64,000 nt of DNA from Candidatus Obscuribacterales bacterium (GTDB taxonomy: Bacteria; Cyanobacteriota; Vampirovibrionia; Obscuribacterales; Obscuribacteraceae), in contig JAIETF010000032.1 in NCBI GenBank assembly GCA_019745415.1, positions 1-64,000 on the forward strand, read 5' to 3'. Below are positions 31,571 through 40,983 of this stretch, piece by piece (the stretch's first letter is position 1; each line of letters starts with the position of its first letter). The position numbers were made by a program, and so were the translations under genes. A model generated the notes under the pieces. The model had not been told where the DNA came from, ran no database searches, and saw nothing but the letters and a program-made list of their open reading frames with translations.

Positions 31571-33805
31571 ATGGCTTCTAGCAGCGATTCGATCGAGGGA
31601 CTTCAAGTTAACTATTGTCAGATTTGTCGGTGCGAGTATCCGGCAAGTACCGAGCGTTGTCCCAAAGACGGCTGCACTCTCAGTTCCACCCTAAGCTACA
31701 AGCCAGCTTCATTTATGTTGGAAGGGCGTTATGAAATAGTAGCTGAGATTGGTCGCGGCGGTATGGGAGTGATCTATAAAGCATATGATCATAAGACGCC
31801 GGATCCCCAGTCTGAATACGGTTTTACAACGGTAGCAATCAAGGTTTTAGTCAAAGAGACGGCGGAGAATTCAGTCATGCGCAGTCGCTTTCTCAATGAG
31901 GCGAAGGCGGCCAGCTCGCTCAATCATCCCAACATAGTAAAAGTGAAAGAGTACGCGGTCAGCAAAGACGGCTTGCCTTACATGGTGATGCAGTATCTAG
32001 ACGGCACGCCGTTCGACCAGATAGTGGATGATTCTGAGAGTATGCTATCGGTCTTGATGCTCTGTTTGATTGATATTTGCGCGGCTCTAGACCATGCCCA
32101 TCGTCGGCATATCGTTCATCGCGATATAAAGCCTGGAAATGTCATGGTTTTGCCCAAGCCTCAAGATGAAAGCGGACGCAACTTTTATGCTGTTTTAGTT
32201 GATTTCGGTATTGCCAAAATCTTCACCCAGCCCGGTCAGATTAGTTTGCGGTTAACCCAGACAGGCGAGGTTTTCGGATCTCCGCTCTATATGAGTCCTG
32301 AGCAATGTATGGGGCAGAAAATAGACCACCGTTCCGATATTTATTCGATGGGATGCATGTTGTTTGAATGTTTGGCTGGACGCCCCCCTTTCGAAGCTGA
32401 AAGCTACATCAAAGTGGTTTTTAGTCATATCAATGACGAACCTGAATTTAAGCCTTCTAATCGCATCGAGGCCAGGCTATTCGAAATTGCACTAAAGGCT
32501 CTAGCTAAAGAGCCTGACGAGCGCTATCAATCGATTTTAGAAATGAAAGAAGACTTAGAGAGGTGTTATTGGTCTTTGGAAGATTTCAGCGCCGAGGTGG
32601 AAACTCTGGAAAAGGAGAGTTTAGACGAAGAAGCGCGAGCTTTAGAAGCGCATCAGAAGCGTATGATAGATTTATTGAAGCGTGCCGAAGCTGGAGAGAC
32701 AGAGGCAAAACTAGACCTGGTCTATTTCTACAGCCATTCTTGGTGTACGTCTTTTGATCCTGCGCAGGCCTTTAAATGGTGTCAGAGCGCAGCTAATGAC
32801 GGCAATTTGGAAGCTGAGCTCGATTTGGCAGCATTTTACGAGAACGGTTTTGGCGTGGAAGCCTCGGAACCTATGGCTTTTTATTGGTATTCAGCGGCGG
32901 CATTGGCAGGCAGTGCTTTGGCTGAGTTCATTGTCGGCACTCGTTTTCTAGAGGGGCTGGGAACTGAGGCGAATCTTGATTCGGCTTGGCATTGGCTGAA
33001 CCGTGCCTGTGAGCACGATAGTAGCGAAGCGCAGTATTATCTCGGTTATAAACTGCTTCACGGTGTCGACTTCGCAAAGGACCTCGATGCTGGGCTTTAT
33101 TGGCTCAATCGCGCAGCCGAGATGGGTAATGTTGACGCTCAAATAGAGCTTGCTTATACCCATCTTCATGGTTCAGTGGAAGAGCCAAACCTAGAGCAGG
33201 CTTTATTTTGGATGGAATGTGCCGCCGAGCAGGGCAGCAAAGAAGCCAGAACCAGCTTGGGTGGTTGGCTTGCCGAGGGTAAAGCCGGGCTGGTCGATCA
33301 AGATAGAGCGCTCGGTCTAATCAAAGAGTGTGCCGACGAGGGCTATCCTGCTGCTCTTGCTTGGATGGGCAGCTTTTATTTAAACGGCTTTCACACTCTG
33401 CGAAAGGACTACAAAAAAGCTCTCAGATATTTTAAGGAAGCAGCTGAATTGGATAGTCCGCAAGCCATGCTCTTTCTCGGTAATGGCTATTATGATGGAA
33501 CCTTTAGCAAGGTTGACCATGAAGCAGCCTTTTATTGGTACAAGAAAGGTGCCGAATTGCACGATGGCGATTGTTGTTATGCCATTGCCTGCATGTGTAG
33601 AGACGGATACAAGAAGAGTGAATCGCAGGACTATGAAATTTGGCTGCGAGAGGCGGCGGATCTTGGTGTAGTCGATGCCCAGATGGAATTGGGTAAGTTT
33701 GAAATGGACAACCAGAACTATGAAGGCGCCAGGGAATGGCTTGGGCTTGCCTGTGAAAATGGTCTTGAAGAAGCCTGCGCCCTTTTGTTGGAACTGCCTC
33801 AATAG
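31571..33805 (+). CDS. Ser/Thr protein kinase with N-terminal zinc ribbon and C-terminal Sel1 repeats
   Basis: 744 residues. Residues 16-35 hold CQIC then CPKDGC, a four-Cys zinc ribbon. The kinase domain (about 53-325) has GRGGMG, VAIKVL, HRDIKPGNV, DFGIAKIF and MSPEQ, so it looks active. From about 370 to the end come ten or so Sel1-type repeats (for example AQYYLGYKLLHG, AQIELAYTHLHG, AMLFLGNGYYDG) that usually bind proteins. No membrane helix, so cytoplasmic. ATG 31571 has AGGAGG four bases upstream; an earlier in-frame start at 31535 lacks one. T/A-ending codons are common, unlike the operon to its left. Confidence 0.9.
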   Translation: MASSSDSIEGLQVNYCQICRCEYPASTERCPKDGCTLSSTLSYKPASFMLEGRYEIVAEIGRGGMGVIYKAYDHKTPDPQSEYGFTTVAIKVLVKETAENSVMRSRFLNEAKAASSLNHPNIVKVKEYAVSKDGLPYMVMQYLDGTPFDQIVDDSESMLSVLMLCLIDICAALDHAHRRHIVHRDIKPGNVMVLPKPQDESGRNFYAVLVDFGIAKIFTQPGQISLRLTQTGEVFGSPLYMSPEQCMGQKIDHRSDIYSMGCMLFECLAGRPPFEAESYIKVVFSHINDEPEFKPSNRIEARLFEIALKALAKEPDERYQSILEMKEDLERCYWSLEDFSAEVETLEKESLDEEARALEAHQKRMIDLLKRAEAGETEAKLDLVYFYSHSWCTSFDPAQAFKWCQSAANDGNLEAELDLAAFYENGFGVEASEPMAFYWYSAAALAGSALAEFIVGTRFLEGLGTEANLDSAWHWLNRACEHDSSEAQYYLGYKLLHGVDFAKDLDAGLYWLNRAAEMGNVDAQIELAYTHLHGSVEEPNLEQALFWMECAAEQGSKEARTSLGGWLAEGKAGLVDQDRALGLIKECADEGYPAALAWMGSFYLNGFHTLRKDYKKALRYFKEAAELDSPQAMLFLGNGYYDGTFSKVDHEAAFYWYKKGAELHDGDCCYAIACMCRDGYKKSESQDYEIWLREAADLGVVDAQMELGKFEMDNQNYEGAREWLGLACENGLEEACALLLELPQ

Positions 33806-33808
33806 AGT

Positions 33809-34831
33809 TTAAAGCTTTCTTCCCCTAGAGACCGGTCCAAATAGCGTCTCGGCATCGCTGTAGCGATTCTTTTTGCGAGCTTCCATTTTTTTGAGCTGTT
33901 TAGGATCAGAAGCATAGAGTTCTGCTTTGCTTGTGATAATGCCCTTTTGCTGCAGTGTCTTAAGGGCTTTGTTGGTGACATTGGTTTTGTCTAGATTGAG
34001 AAACTTGAGTTGTTTGATGGAAAGCGCTACAGGAATAATATCGTCTTTGATGGCTGGGTTTGATGATAAGTCTAGAAAAATAAGGCTCTTGCAGTCTTTA
34101 AGCGGGGTGAGCGAAGCCGCATCTAAGCCTGTGCGGCTTAGGTTCAGCTTATAGAGTTTGGGATATCTGGGAATGTATTGCAAGTAATCTTTATCGAGGC
34201 TTGTGTAAGCTAGATCAAGAACTTTGAGACTTTGACAGGGAAGCATTTCCTTCAAGAAACGACCTTTGGCGTCAGTGGCGAATAGGTGCAAGACTTCGAG
34301 TTCTCGGCAATTTCTTAAGGCTGATAGACTGTTTTCACTGATTTCGGCACGATCAAGATCTGCTAAGCGCAGGTTCTTGAATCGACCCATGGCTTGCAAA
34401 CCTCGGTCTCCTCGCCCGAACTCTTCGTCTTCCATGGCTATGAAGCGAAAGAGTACACCGTCAAAAGAATTTTCAGGCAAGCAGCTTATCCGCTTTGGGT
34501 CTTTGTAGAAATTGCCGTTAGGGCAGAAAGTGACAAAACAGTCGGCTGGGATTTTGACATTCCCTCTGGCAAGTAATGTTTTCGATTTGGAACCAGCTTT
34601 GCCGGCTTCTGAAATGACAAATTTGTTTTCAGTTACTACCAAAATCCCAAGATCTACGTCGGGAAATTTTAGGAAACGCTCTGGAGAAGGTTTTGCTTGA
34701 ATTCTAAATTGGCTTTGCAGTTCTCTGTAATCAGATTTCTTTGCTGTTTCGGATTGAGCCGCAGCTTCGCCCGTCGAGACCAGAAGGCAAGCCGCAGTTA
34801 ATACCAGAAATTTCGCCGTTCGGTCAGTCAT
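33809..34831 (-). CDS. Secreted leucine-rich repeat protein
   Basis: 340 residues with a signal peptide (TAKFLVLTAACLL, cleavage near GEAAA). Residues 150-300 are six to seven LRR units of the LxxLxLxxTxL kind (LKVLDLAYTSLD, LYKLNLSRTGLD, LIFLDLSSNPAI, LKFLNLDKTNVT). Such proteins mediate binding; no enzymatic domain is visible. I take ATG 34831 because the signal peptide begins there; the frame opens at a TTG at 34867. It converges with the kinase gene, stops 3 bp apart and no terminator between them. Confidence 0.75.
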   Translation of the reverse strand: MTDRTAKFLVLTAACLLVSTGEAAAQSETAKKSDYRELQSQFRIQAKPSPERFLKFPDVDLGILVVTENKFVISEAGKAGSKSKTLLARGNVKIPADCFVTFCPNGNFYKDPKRISCLPENSFDGVLFRFIAMEDEEFGRGDRGLQAMGRFKNLRLADLDRAEISENSLSALRNCRELEVLHLFATDAKGRFLKEMLPCQSLKVLDLAYTSLDKDYLQYIPRYPKLYKLNLSRTGLDAASLTPLKDCKSLIFLDLSSNPAIKDDIIPVALSIKQLKFLNLDKTNVTNKALKTLQQKGIITSKAELYASDPKQLKKMEARKKNRYSDAETLFGPVSRGRKL

Positions 34832-35134
34832 GAAACACCGCTCTTCCCAATTACTATTATTGCGCAAGCCGCGTCATTGGTTTTGATGAGAGCATTTTAG
34901 TTATGTATGGGCAGCTGAAAAGTGTAGGTTCGAGGCATACCCCCCGACCTTTTGTCTGAAACTCTAAGACCAGCTCAAAACATCCCCTTGTGGCTAATTT
35001 GTCGATCTCTCGAGGACCGTTTTGGTTCTTGCAGCAGCTCGGCTAGTTTTTCAAGTCGGCGAGTTTCAAACTAAGTTCGATTTTCAACCCTTCTCAAACC
35101 TCTTGGAGGACAATAAAGCTTAAGGAGAAATCAT
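34832..35134. other. Intergenic, 303 bp between divergent genes
   Basis: Promoters for the LRR protein and the amidase are expected here. Nothing else seen. Confidence 0.45.
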
Positions 35135-35899
35135 GTGCTGTCCCTCTCTCTCATTCAGTTGGTCAGGGCTTTGACTCTGTCTTTGGCTCTGGTTTGCGTA
35201 AGCAGCACTGCTGGTGGTGCCGGAGTAGATTCTGTTCAGCCTGCCAATCAAGAACCTAAAACTTCCTCGACGGATTCGCCGAAGGAGATCAAGGAGGAAC
35301 TTCCCAGTAAGAAGCCAGAACCGGAACCAGTGCTGAAAGGCAAGGTGATTCTGCTTGATCCCGGTCATGGTGGCAGTGATCCTGGTGCCATGTATTACGG
35401 TGTAGTCGAGAAAGATCTAGTGCTTTCCGTGTCGCTTTCTTTGCGGGCAAAACTTGTTGCTTTGGGTGCGACTGTAGAGATGACTCGGTCGAATGATCTG
35501 ACTCTCACCTTGCAACAGCGTATCGATCAGAGCAATAACATTTGCCCTGATTTGTTCTTGAGCATTCATGCCAATGCCGTAGCAAACCGAGCAATCACCG
35601 GCATCGAGACCTACTGGCATGACAATGATGATCAAGATTTGTCCGACCTCTTTCTCAAGACTTTGTCGGGCGACCTGAATGAAACGGCAAAATGGAGTAT
35701 GCAAAGGAACCTCTTTGTGTTGAATGGCAATCGAGCGCCGGCTTCTCTGGTGGAAATTGGTTATCTGACCAATCGCGCCAGCGCTGCCCGGCTCAACACC
35801 TCGAACTATCAAGACAAAGTGGCTTCTTCCTTGAGCCGGGCTCTGGTTATTTATTTGACCGACCCCGCTACACTCAAGGGCTGCCAACCGTCAATCTAG
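35135..35899 (+). CDS. N-acetylmuramoyl-L-alanine amidase (Amidase_3)
   Basis: 254 residues. After an N-terminal signal sequence (to about residue 28) and a Pro/Glu-rich linker, the zinc amidase domain begins at ILLDPGHGGSDPG (His ligand), with VVEKDL (Glu ligand), LSIHANA (His ligand) and LVEIGYLTN (catalytic Glu). It cleaves the bond between MurNAc and the peptide stem, acting in the periplasm on cell separation or turnover. The start is GTG at 35135 with AGGAG seven bases upstream. An overlapping ATG at 35133 is in another frame and terminates after 13 codons. Confidence 0.9.
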   Translation: MLSLSLIQLVRALTLSLALVCVSSTAGGAGVDSVQPANQEPKTSSTDSPKEIKEELPSKKPEPEPVLKGKVILLDPGHGGSDPGAMYYGVVEKDLVLSVSLSLRAKLVALGATVEMTRSNDLTLTLQQRIDQSNNICPDLFLSIHANAVANRAITGIETYWHDNDDQDLSDLFLKTLSGDLNETAKWSMQRNLFVLNGNRAPASLVEIGYLTNRASAARLNTSNYQDKVASSLSRALVIYLTDPATLKGCQPSI

Positions 35900-35982
35900 T
35901 TCTAGTCTATCGGAGAGCCTGTATCTACCAGGCAGGCTCTCCGAAGACAAACCGATCAAGGGCTGAATAGAAAGAAAGGAAA

Positions 35983-36020
35983 ATTTTTTGCTTGAGAAAT
36001 ATTATAGATTGTAGTAAACA
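35983..36020. other. Copy of the recurrent terminator-flanking AT-rich element
   Basis: Plus strand T6GCTTGAGAA then ATATTATAGATTGTAGTA; the second part matches 90-107 at 17 of 18 positions. It lies beyond the pepF terminator. Confidence 0.4.
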
Positions 36021-36109
36021 AAAATCAAAAGAAGCGATTTGCTGAAAGTTTTGCTGGTGGGAATAAATATCCTTATTAGACTGGTCGTCTCTAGTTGGGT
36101 AAAAAGAAA

Positions 36110-36146
36110 ACGGTCCGGACCTGCATTTCTGCAAGATCCGGACCGT
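36110..36146 (-). terminator. Terminator of pepF
   Basis: ACGGTCCGGA/TCCGGACCGT, 10-bp stem with inner TGC/GCA, followed on the minus strand by TTTTCTTTTT. Confidence 0.75.
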
Positions 36147-36171
36147 CTCTTAAAAATCAGCGTCTACGCGC

Positions 36172-38037
36172 TCAGGCCTTGACCGCCTTTTCGTCGGCGT
36201 CCGCCTGCACGATCAGCGCCTCGAGCTGGTCGAGATAGCTGGTGAAGACGTCGAGAGCCGACTTGATGGCATCCGGGCTGGAGAGATCCACGCCGGCGCC
36301 CTGAAGCAGGTTGATGCTGAAATCGGAGCAGCCGCCCGAGAGGAACTTCAGATAGCGGTCCACCGCCGGCTGGCCTTCCTTGAGGATCTGCTCCGACAGA
36401 GCCGTGGCCGCCGAGATGCCGGTGGCGTACTTGTAGACGTAGAAGGAGTTGTAGAAGTGCGGGATGCGCGCCCACTCGATCTTGACCGGATCGTCGTCGA
36501 CCACGCAGTCGCCATAGTACTTCTTGTTCAGGTCGAGGAAGATCTCCGACAGCCGGTCAGCCGTCAGCGCCTCGCCCCGTTCCGCCGCTTCGTGGGCCAG
36601 CATCTCGAACTCGGCAAAGAGAGTCTGGCGGAAGAATGTGGCACGGAAGGCATCGAGCTGGTGGTCGATGAGGTAACGCTTCACTGCCGGGTCGCTCTCG
36701 GTGGAGAGCAGGTGATGCGCCAGCAGGGCCTCGTTGCAGGTACTCGCCACTTCAGCCACGAAGATGGTGTAGTTGGAGTACTGATAGGGCTGCGCACGAC
36801 GCGAGAAGAACGAGTGCATGGAGTGTCCGGCCTCGTGGGCGAGGGTGAACATCTGCTCCAGCTTGTCCTTCCAGTTCATGAGCATGTACGGAGGCGTACC
36901 GAAAGTGCCGCCGCTGTAGGCGCCGGAGCGCTTGCCCTTGTTCTCGACCACGTCCACCCAGCGCGAGTCGAAACCGATGCGCAGGTTGTCGACGTATTCC
37001 TGACCGAGGGGCTTGACCGCTTCCAGGATGATCTTCTGTGCCGTCGGATAGTCGACCTTGTAGTCGACCGAACCAACCACCGGTGCATAGAGGTCCCAGA
37101 GGCGAATCTTGCCGGCGGGCAGGAGACCCTGCTTGGCCAGCTCACGCTCCTTCAGCTTGACCAGGCGGTGCAGAACCGGCAGGTAAGCGTGGGCGGTTTC
37201 GATCAGGCTCTTGTACACCGAGAGGGGCACATTGTCCGGACCGAGGGCCGCTTCCAGGCAGGAGCCGTAGCGACGGGCGCGGGCGTTGAAGATGTTGGCC
37301 TGCACCTGCGCCGAATAGATGGCGGCGACGGTGTTGCGGCTCTTTTCGAAGGTCTCCATCATGCCGCGATAGGCATTCTCGCGCAGGACGCTGTCGCGGC
37401 TGTGCAGGAAGACGCCGTAGCTGCCGTGGGTGAGCTGGTGCTCGTTGCCCTGGGAGTCCTTCACCTTGGGGAACTGGATATCGGCATTGTCGAACATGCC
37501 GAAGATGGTCTGCGGACCCTGTGCCACCATCGACTGCTGGGCGAGCAGTTCCTCCACCTCGGGGCTGCGCACATGGGCGCGCTCGCGGTTGAGTTCATCG
37601 AACTGCTGCTTCCAGAGCGAGAGGCTCGGATACTTGGTGATGAAAGAAGCCAGACGCTCAGGCTTCATCGAGAGAAGCTCGGGAGTAGACCAGGCCACCG
37701 CCGCACCGTATTTGGTGTAAAGCCCGCGGATCTTGTCCTCGCGCTCCTGGTTGGCGGTGTTGGCGGTGTCTTCGTCGGCCTTCATGCTGGCGTAGACATA
37801 GAGCTTGCTGAGCTGCTCGCCGGCCTTGTCGCGCTCGCTCAGGAAAGCGAGCAGCTGCTTGCCGGAACGCTTCAGCTTGCCCTTGAACTCGGGGAGACGG
37901 GCCACCATCGCTTCTGTGGACGCATAGGCAGCGTCCCAGTCGGCTTCGGTGGCGAAGATTTTGGAGAGGTCCCAGGTCAGCTCGACGGGAACGTCGATAC
38001 GGGCGGGGAGTTCTCCGAGTACAGTAGCAGTAGTCAT
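36172..38037 (-). CDS. pepF: Oligoendopeptidase F (M3 family)
   Basis: 621 residues, normal length. Zinc metallopeptidase with HExxH in TLAHEAGHSMHS and the downstream Glu in VAEVASTCNEALL, hydrolysing oligopeptides of about 7 to 17 residues in the cytoplasm. The N-terminal oligopeptidase domain starts LTWDLSKIFATEADWDAAY. ATG 38037 has AGGAG upstream. Strong C/G-ending codon bias. It converges with the amidase, with a terminator at 36110. Confidence 0.95.
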   Translation of the reverse strand: MTTATVLGELPARIDVPVELTWDLSKIFATEADWDAAYASTEAMVARLPEFKGKLKRSGKQLLAFLSERDKAGEQLSKLYVYASMKADEDTANTANQEREDKIRGLYTKYGAAVAWSTPELLSMKPERLASFITKYPSLSLWKQQFDELNRERAHVRSPEVEELLAQQSMVAQGPQTIFGMFDNADIQFPKVKDSQGNEHQLTHGSYGVFLHSRDSVLRENAYRGMMETFEKSRNTVAAIYSAQVQANIFNARARRYGSCLEAALGPDNVPLSVYKSLIETAHAYLPVLHRLVKLKERELAKQGLLPAGKIRLWDLYAPVVGSVDYKVDYPTAQKIILEAVKPLGQEYVDNLRIGFDSRWVDVVENKGKRSGAYSGGTFGTPPYMLMNWKDKLEQMFTLAHEAGHSMHSFFSRRAQPYQYSNYTIFVAEVASTCNEALLAHHLLSTESDPAVKRYLIDHQLDAFRATFFRQTLFAEFEMLAHEAAERGEALTADRLSEIFLDLNKKYYGDCVVDDDPVKIEWARIPHFYNSFYVYKYATGISAATALSEQILKEGQPAVDRYLKFLSGGCSDFSINLLQGAGVDLSSPDAIKSALDVFTSYLDQLEALIVQADADEKAVKA

Positions 38038-38595
38038 GTGTGCTCCTAATTTGGACCAGGTTGTTGATAACCCAAGACCTCGGTCTGGCTGGAAACCGTA
38101 TAGACAGCTAGTAAATCATTTTTTTAGTTCAGGTCACCAGACAAAAGGAGGAATTGGGGTTAAAAAGACACCTCGACAGTAAATTAGAGCTGCCGGCATT
38201 GCCAAGGTCTTTTGTCGGCAAACCTCAGTGCCTGGGTAAACGTTCTCGGGCGTGGAAATATCGGAGGAGTCTCGTAACGCCCAGATATTGAGATGCCAAG
38301 CGGTGGTGCTGCGAAAACCTCTTCATTAGAGGCTCTTCAGTAAAAATGGCGGAGCCAGCGCGAACCGGTCAAAATCCTTGCTGCATATCAAAAATAAAAG
38401 GCAATTAAAACAATCAAGAGTGATTTTCTGGGCTTTTTATTTGCTTTCGTCTTGATGCCTAGTCTAGGTTGCAATTACTTTCTTACTTCCTTTCTGGACT
38501 GAATCAAACCAAAGTTTCTCAAACCACCGACAACTACCTTGTCAGTGCTTCAGCATCAGCGTATGGCTGCTGCTCAACTCATGCGGAGTATGTCT
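38038..38595. other. Intergenic, 558 bp between divergent genes
   Basis: Contains promoters for pepF and adk. A weak stem (GGGCG/CGCCC near 38258-38294) and CCTCTTCATTAGAGG near 38321 suggest some secondary structure but not a recognisable RNA. Confidence 0.4.
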
Positions 38596-39351
38596 ATGAA
38601 AGCTTTTCGTGGGGCTGAATTTCTCATCAGCCTGAATTTTTGGCTGAAGCGCAAGTTCGTTTGGCCCTTCTTCCCGTCCAGCCGCCCTCGCATCATCGCT
38701 CTCCTCGGTGGTCCAGGCGCAGGCAAGGGTACGGTTGCAGGGCAACTCGCTCCAGCTCTCAAGCTGACGCATATCAGTACTGGTGCCCTCATTCGCAAAG
38801 AGATCGCCCAGGGTACTGAGTTTGGCAAACGGGTCAAGGACATGGTCGAGAAGGGACAGCTCATCCCCGACCAAATGGCTCTCGACCTTCTGGAACGTGC
38901 CCTGAGAGCTCCTGAGAACGCTCGTGGCGCCATCCTCGACGGCTTTCCTCGTTCCAGAGGGCAGGCTGAGTTGCTCGACAAGCTGCTCTCATCTTGGGGG
39001 CTCTCGGTGGAAAAAGCCGTCTGGCTTGAACTATCCGAGAACGACCTGATAGAGCGGCTTTCGCTGCGGCGTACTTGCTCGAATTCGGCCTGCGGGCGCT
39101 CATACCATCTCAAGTTTGAGCCCCCCAAGCGCGATGGTGTCTGTGATGCTTGTTCCAGCTCGCTGTACCAACGCAAAGACGATGCCCCCGAGTCGATTCG
39201 GGAGCGTCTTGTCACCTACCGCGAAGAGTCGAAGCCTTTGCGGTCTTACTATCAGCGCACCATGGGCGGTGCGCTGGTTTTCGTCAACCCGACCAATGCC
39301 ATGACCAAAGAGCAGGTGCTGGCAAAGGTCAAAGCTGTCGTCAACGACTAA
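38596..39351 (+). CDS. adk: Adenylate kinase
   Basis: Converts ATP plus AMP to two ADP. The 251-residue protein has the P-loop GGPGAGKGT, AMP-binding THISTGALIRKEI and LDGFPRSRGQAELL, and a zinc-type LID with CSNSAC and CDAC Cys pairs. An unusual 30-residue basic and hydrophobic N-terminal extension (FLISLNFWLKRKFVWPFF) precedes the P-loop and could associate with the membrane. The ATG at 38596 has GGAG seven bases upstream; earlier in-frame starts at 38539 to 38590 would lengthen it. Twelve bases before the next gene. Confidence 0.9.
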   Translation: MKAFRGAEFLISLNFWLKRKFVWPFFPSSRPRIIALLGGPGAGKGTVAGQLAPALKLTHISTGALIRKEIAQGTEFGKRVKDMVEKGQLIPDQMALDLLERALRAPENARGAILDGFPRSRGQAELLDKLLSSWGLSVEKAVWLELSENDLIERLSLRRTCSNSACGRSYHLKFEPPKRDGVCDACSSSLYQRKDDAPESIRERLVTYREESKPLRSYYQRTMGGALVFVNPTNAMTKEQVLAKVKAVVND

Positions 39352-39362
39352 GGAGAGAAGCC

Positions 39363-39782
39363 ATGAATGCGCATCTGCAGAACGATCTGAGCGAGGTTGC
39401 ATACCACGCACTGGAAGCGGCTCGCTATCAAAGCGAGACCGATCGAATTTTGGCTCGGCACGGTGACGCCGTCGCCACTTTCTTCCCCGATCCCATCGAA
39501 CTGGAAGAGAGTGGTGCTTCGCTGACCGTGCTTCATCAGGCCATGCAGAATGGTCTCACCGCACCGGTTCTCGGGCGGTTGCTTGCTGCAGGAGTCGAGC
39601 CAGGCGTTCTCAGCGACGCTCTGGCCGGCGGTCTGGAGCCGAGCGCCCTCGAGCATCTGGTCGAGACCTATGGAGAAGATTTGGCCGGGCATCTGGCCAA
39701 CTTCGTGGAAGCGCAGCAGGATGCTTCTTCCGAGTCGGGGCAGGACCGCATCGATCGGGTTCTGTCCCGTCTGGGCGAGTAA
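39363..39782 (+). CDS. Hypothetical acidic protein, 139 residues
   Basis: Soluble, helical and acidic with Leu/Ala/Glu-rich segments (LARHGDAVATFF, GVLSDALAGGLEPSALEHL). No family recognised. ATG 39363 has AAGGAG upstream and starts 12 bases after adk, so the two are co-transcribed. Possibly a short helical scaffold protein. Confidence 0.7.
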   Translation: MNAHLQNDLSEVAYHALEAARYQSETDRILARHGDAVATFFPDPIELEESGASLTVLHQAMQNGLTAPVLGRLLAAGVEPGVLSDALAGGLEPSALEHLVETYGEDLAGHLANFVEAQQDASSESGQDRIDRVLSRLGE

Positions 39783-39884
39783 TTCGCCTATCAGAAATTT
39801 ATTCCTGACTTTCAACCCTGAACAGCGTCGATCACGATCAAACAATAAGGAAATCTTGCTTCGACGCAGAACTGAGAGAAATCA

Positions 39885-40754
39885 ATGAGTAACGATACTC
39901 TGAACCCCAAGGACGCTGCACCTGCTCAGGCGGCTGCAGCCGATAATAACAAGGCCACGCCCAAGACCACGACTCAGACCCTGGACGAGGAGCTGAAGCG
40001 CCTGCAGATTCAGGAAGCGCGGTTGCGGGTGGAAAAGGCGCGTGCCGACAAGACGAATGCCGCCCAGGAAGCTGGCATCAAGCTGGAGTTGTCGCGGGCG
40101 CAGTTGCGCAGCGCCCAGCTCGATCTGGAGAAGAAGGAGCGTGATGCTGCTCGTGAGAAGGCTTCGGCCGACGAGAATCTCACCTACACCTTCTATGACG
40201 GTGTCACCGACGAAAGCATCAAGCCTGCTCTGCAGAAGCTTGGTGACTGGAAGCGGCGCTTCCCCGGCAAGGCGATCACGGTCATCATCAACTCGCCCGG
40301 CGGGTCGGTGCTGGCTGGTCTGGCGCTCTATGACTACCTGCAGATGCTGCGGGGCGAAGGGCACCACATCACGGTTGTCTGCTTCGGCATGGCGGCTTCG
40401 ATGGGCGGCATTCTGCTGCAGGCCGGTGACCGTCGTCTGGTGGGCGCCAATTCCAAGGTCCTCATCCATGCTGTCTCGGGCGGTGCCATCGGTACCGTCC
40501 ATGCCATGGAAGACCGTGTCGCCTTCTCGCGCAGCCTCTGGGAGAATCTGAAGAAGATTCTCGCCACTCGTTCGGTGCTCAGTGAAGCGCAGATCGAGGA
40601 GCGTGCGCATCGCAAGGACTGGTGGCTCGACGCGGCCGAAGCTATTGCCCTCGGCTTCGCCGACGAAGTGGTGCCTGCTCCGGCATTTGCCGGCGCCAAG
40701 CCCAAGGCTCTGGCTCCCGCGAATTCGAAGAGGCGTTCGCGCCGTCGTCGCTGA
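39885..40754 (+). CDS. ClpP-like serine protease with N-terminal coiled coil
   Basis: 289 residues. The ClpP/crotonase-type fold covers about 100-260: INSPGGSVLAGL, catalytic Ser in GMAASMGGIL, catalytic His in KVLIHAVSGG, and Asp in KDWWLDAAEA. Before it (about 20-95) lies a highly charged coiled coil (LDEELKRLQIQEARLRVEK) with Arg/Lys alternating with Glu, and the C-terminus is a basic tail (KRRSRRRR). It is not a standard housekeeping ClpP. A role in membrane or protein-complex quality control is a guess. Third gene after adk, 102 bp downstream. Confidence 0.75.
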   Translation: MSNDTLNPKDAAPAQAAAADNNKATPKTTTQTLDEELKRLQIQEARLRVEKARADKTNAAQEAGIKLELSRAQLRSAQLDLEKKERDAAREKASADENLTYTFYDGVTDESIKPALQKLGDWKRRFPGKAITVIINSPGGSVLAGLALYDYLQMLRGEGHHITVVCFGMAASMGGILLQAGDRRLVGANSKVLIHAVSGGAIGTVHAMEDRVAFSRSLWENLKKILATRSVLSEAQIEERAHRKDWWLDAAEAIALGFADEVVPAPAFAGAKPKALAPANSKRRSRRRR

Positions 40755-40792
40755 GTCTTGCGGCTTCGCCCGTTGACTCGGTGACTCTTGAG

Positions 40793-40825
40793 AAGGAGGA
40801 CGGTTATCCGTCCTCCTTCTTTTTT
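40793..40825 (+). terminator. Terminator of the adk unit
   Basis: AAGGAGGACGG-TTAT-CCGTCCTCCTT followed by CTTTTTT on the plus strand. Confidence 0.85.
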
Positions 40826-40983
40826 GCCTGATTATTTATGGTAAAGTTGTTTTTGCTGCTTTTATCTTGTTGCCCTCTATATCGATAGACCAATAAGATG
40901 CAAGTAAGAAGCAAGACGCTCTTTGTTTATCAGGGTAAAATGACCATAAGACCTAAGATAATCTGAAAGAGTTTGAGGTTGTT

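Noticed and set aside
36457-38049. 530-codon plus-strand frame opposite pepF
   Set aside because: Reads antisense to a complete peptidase; long frames of this kind are common when codons end in C/G. The same applies to 50241-52154, 54987-56507, 54116-54955 and 53201-53995.
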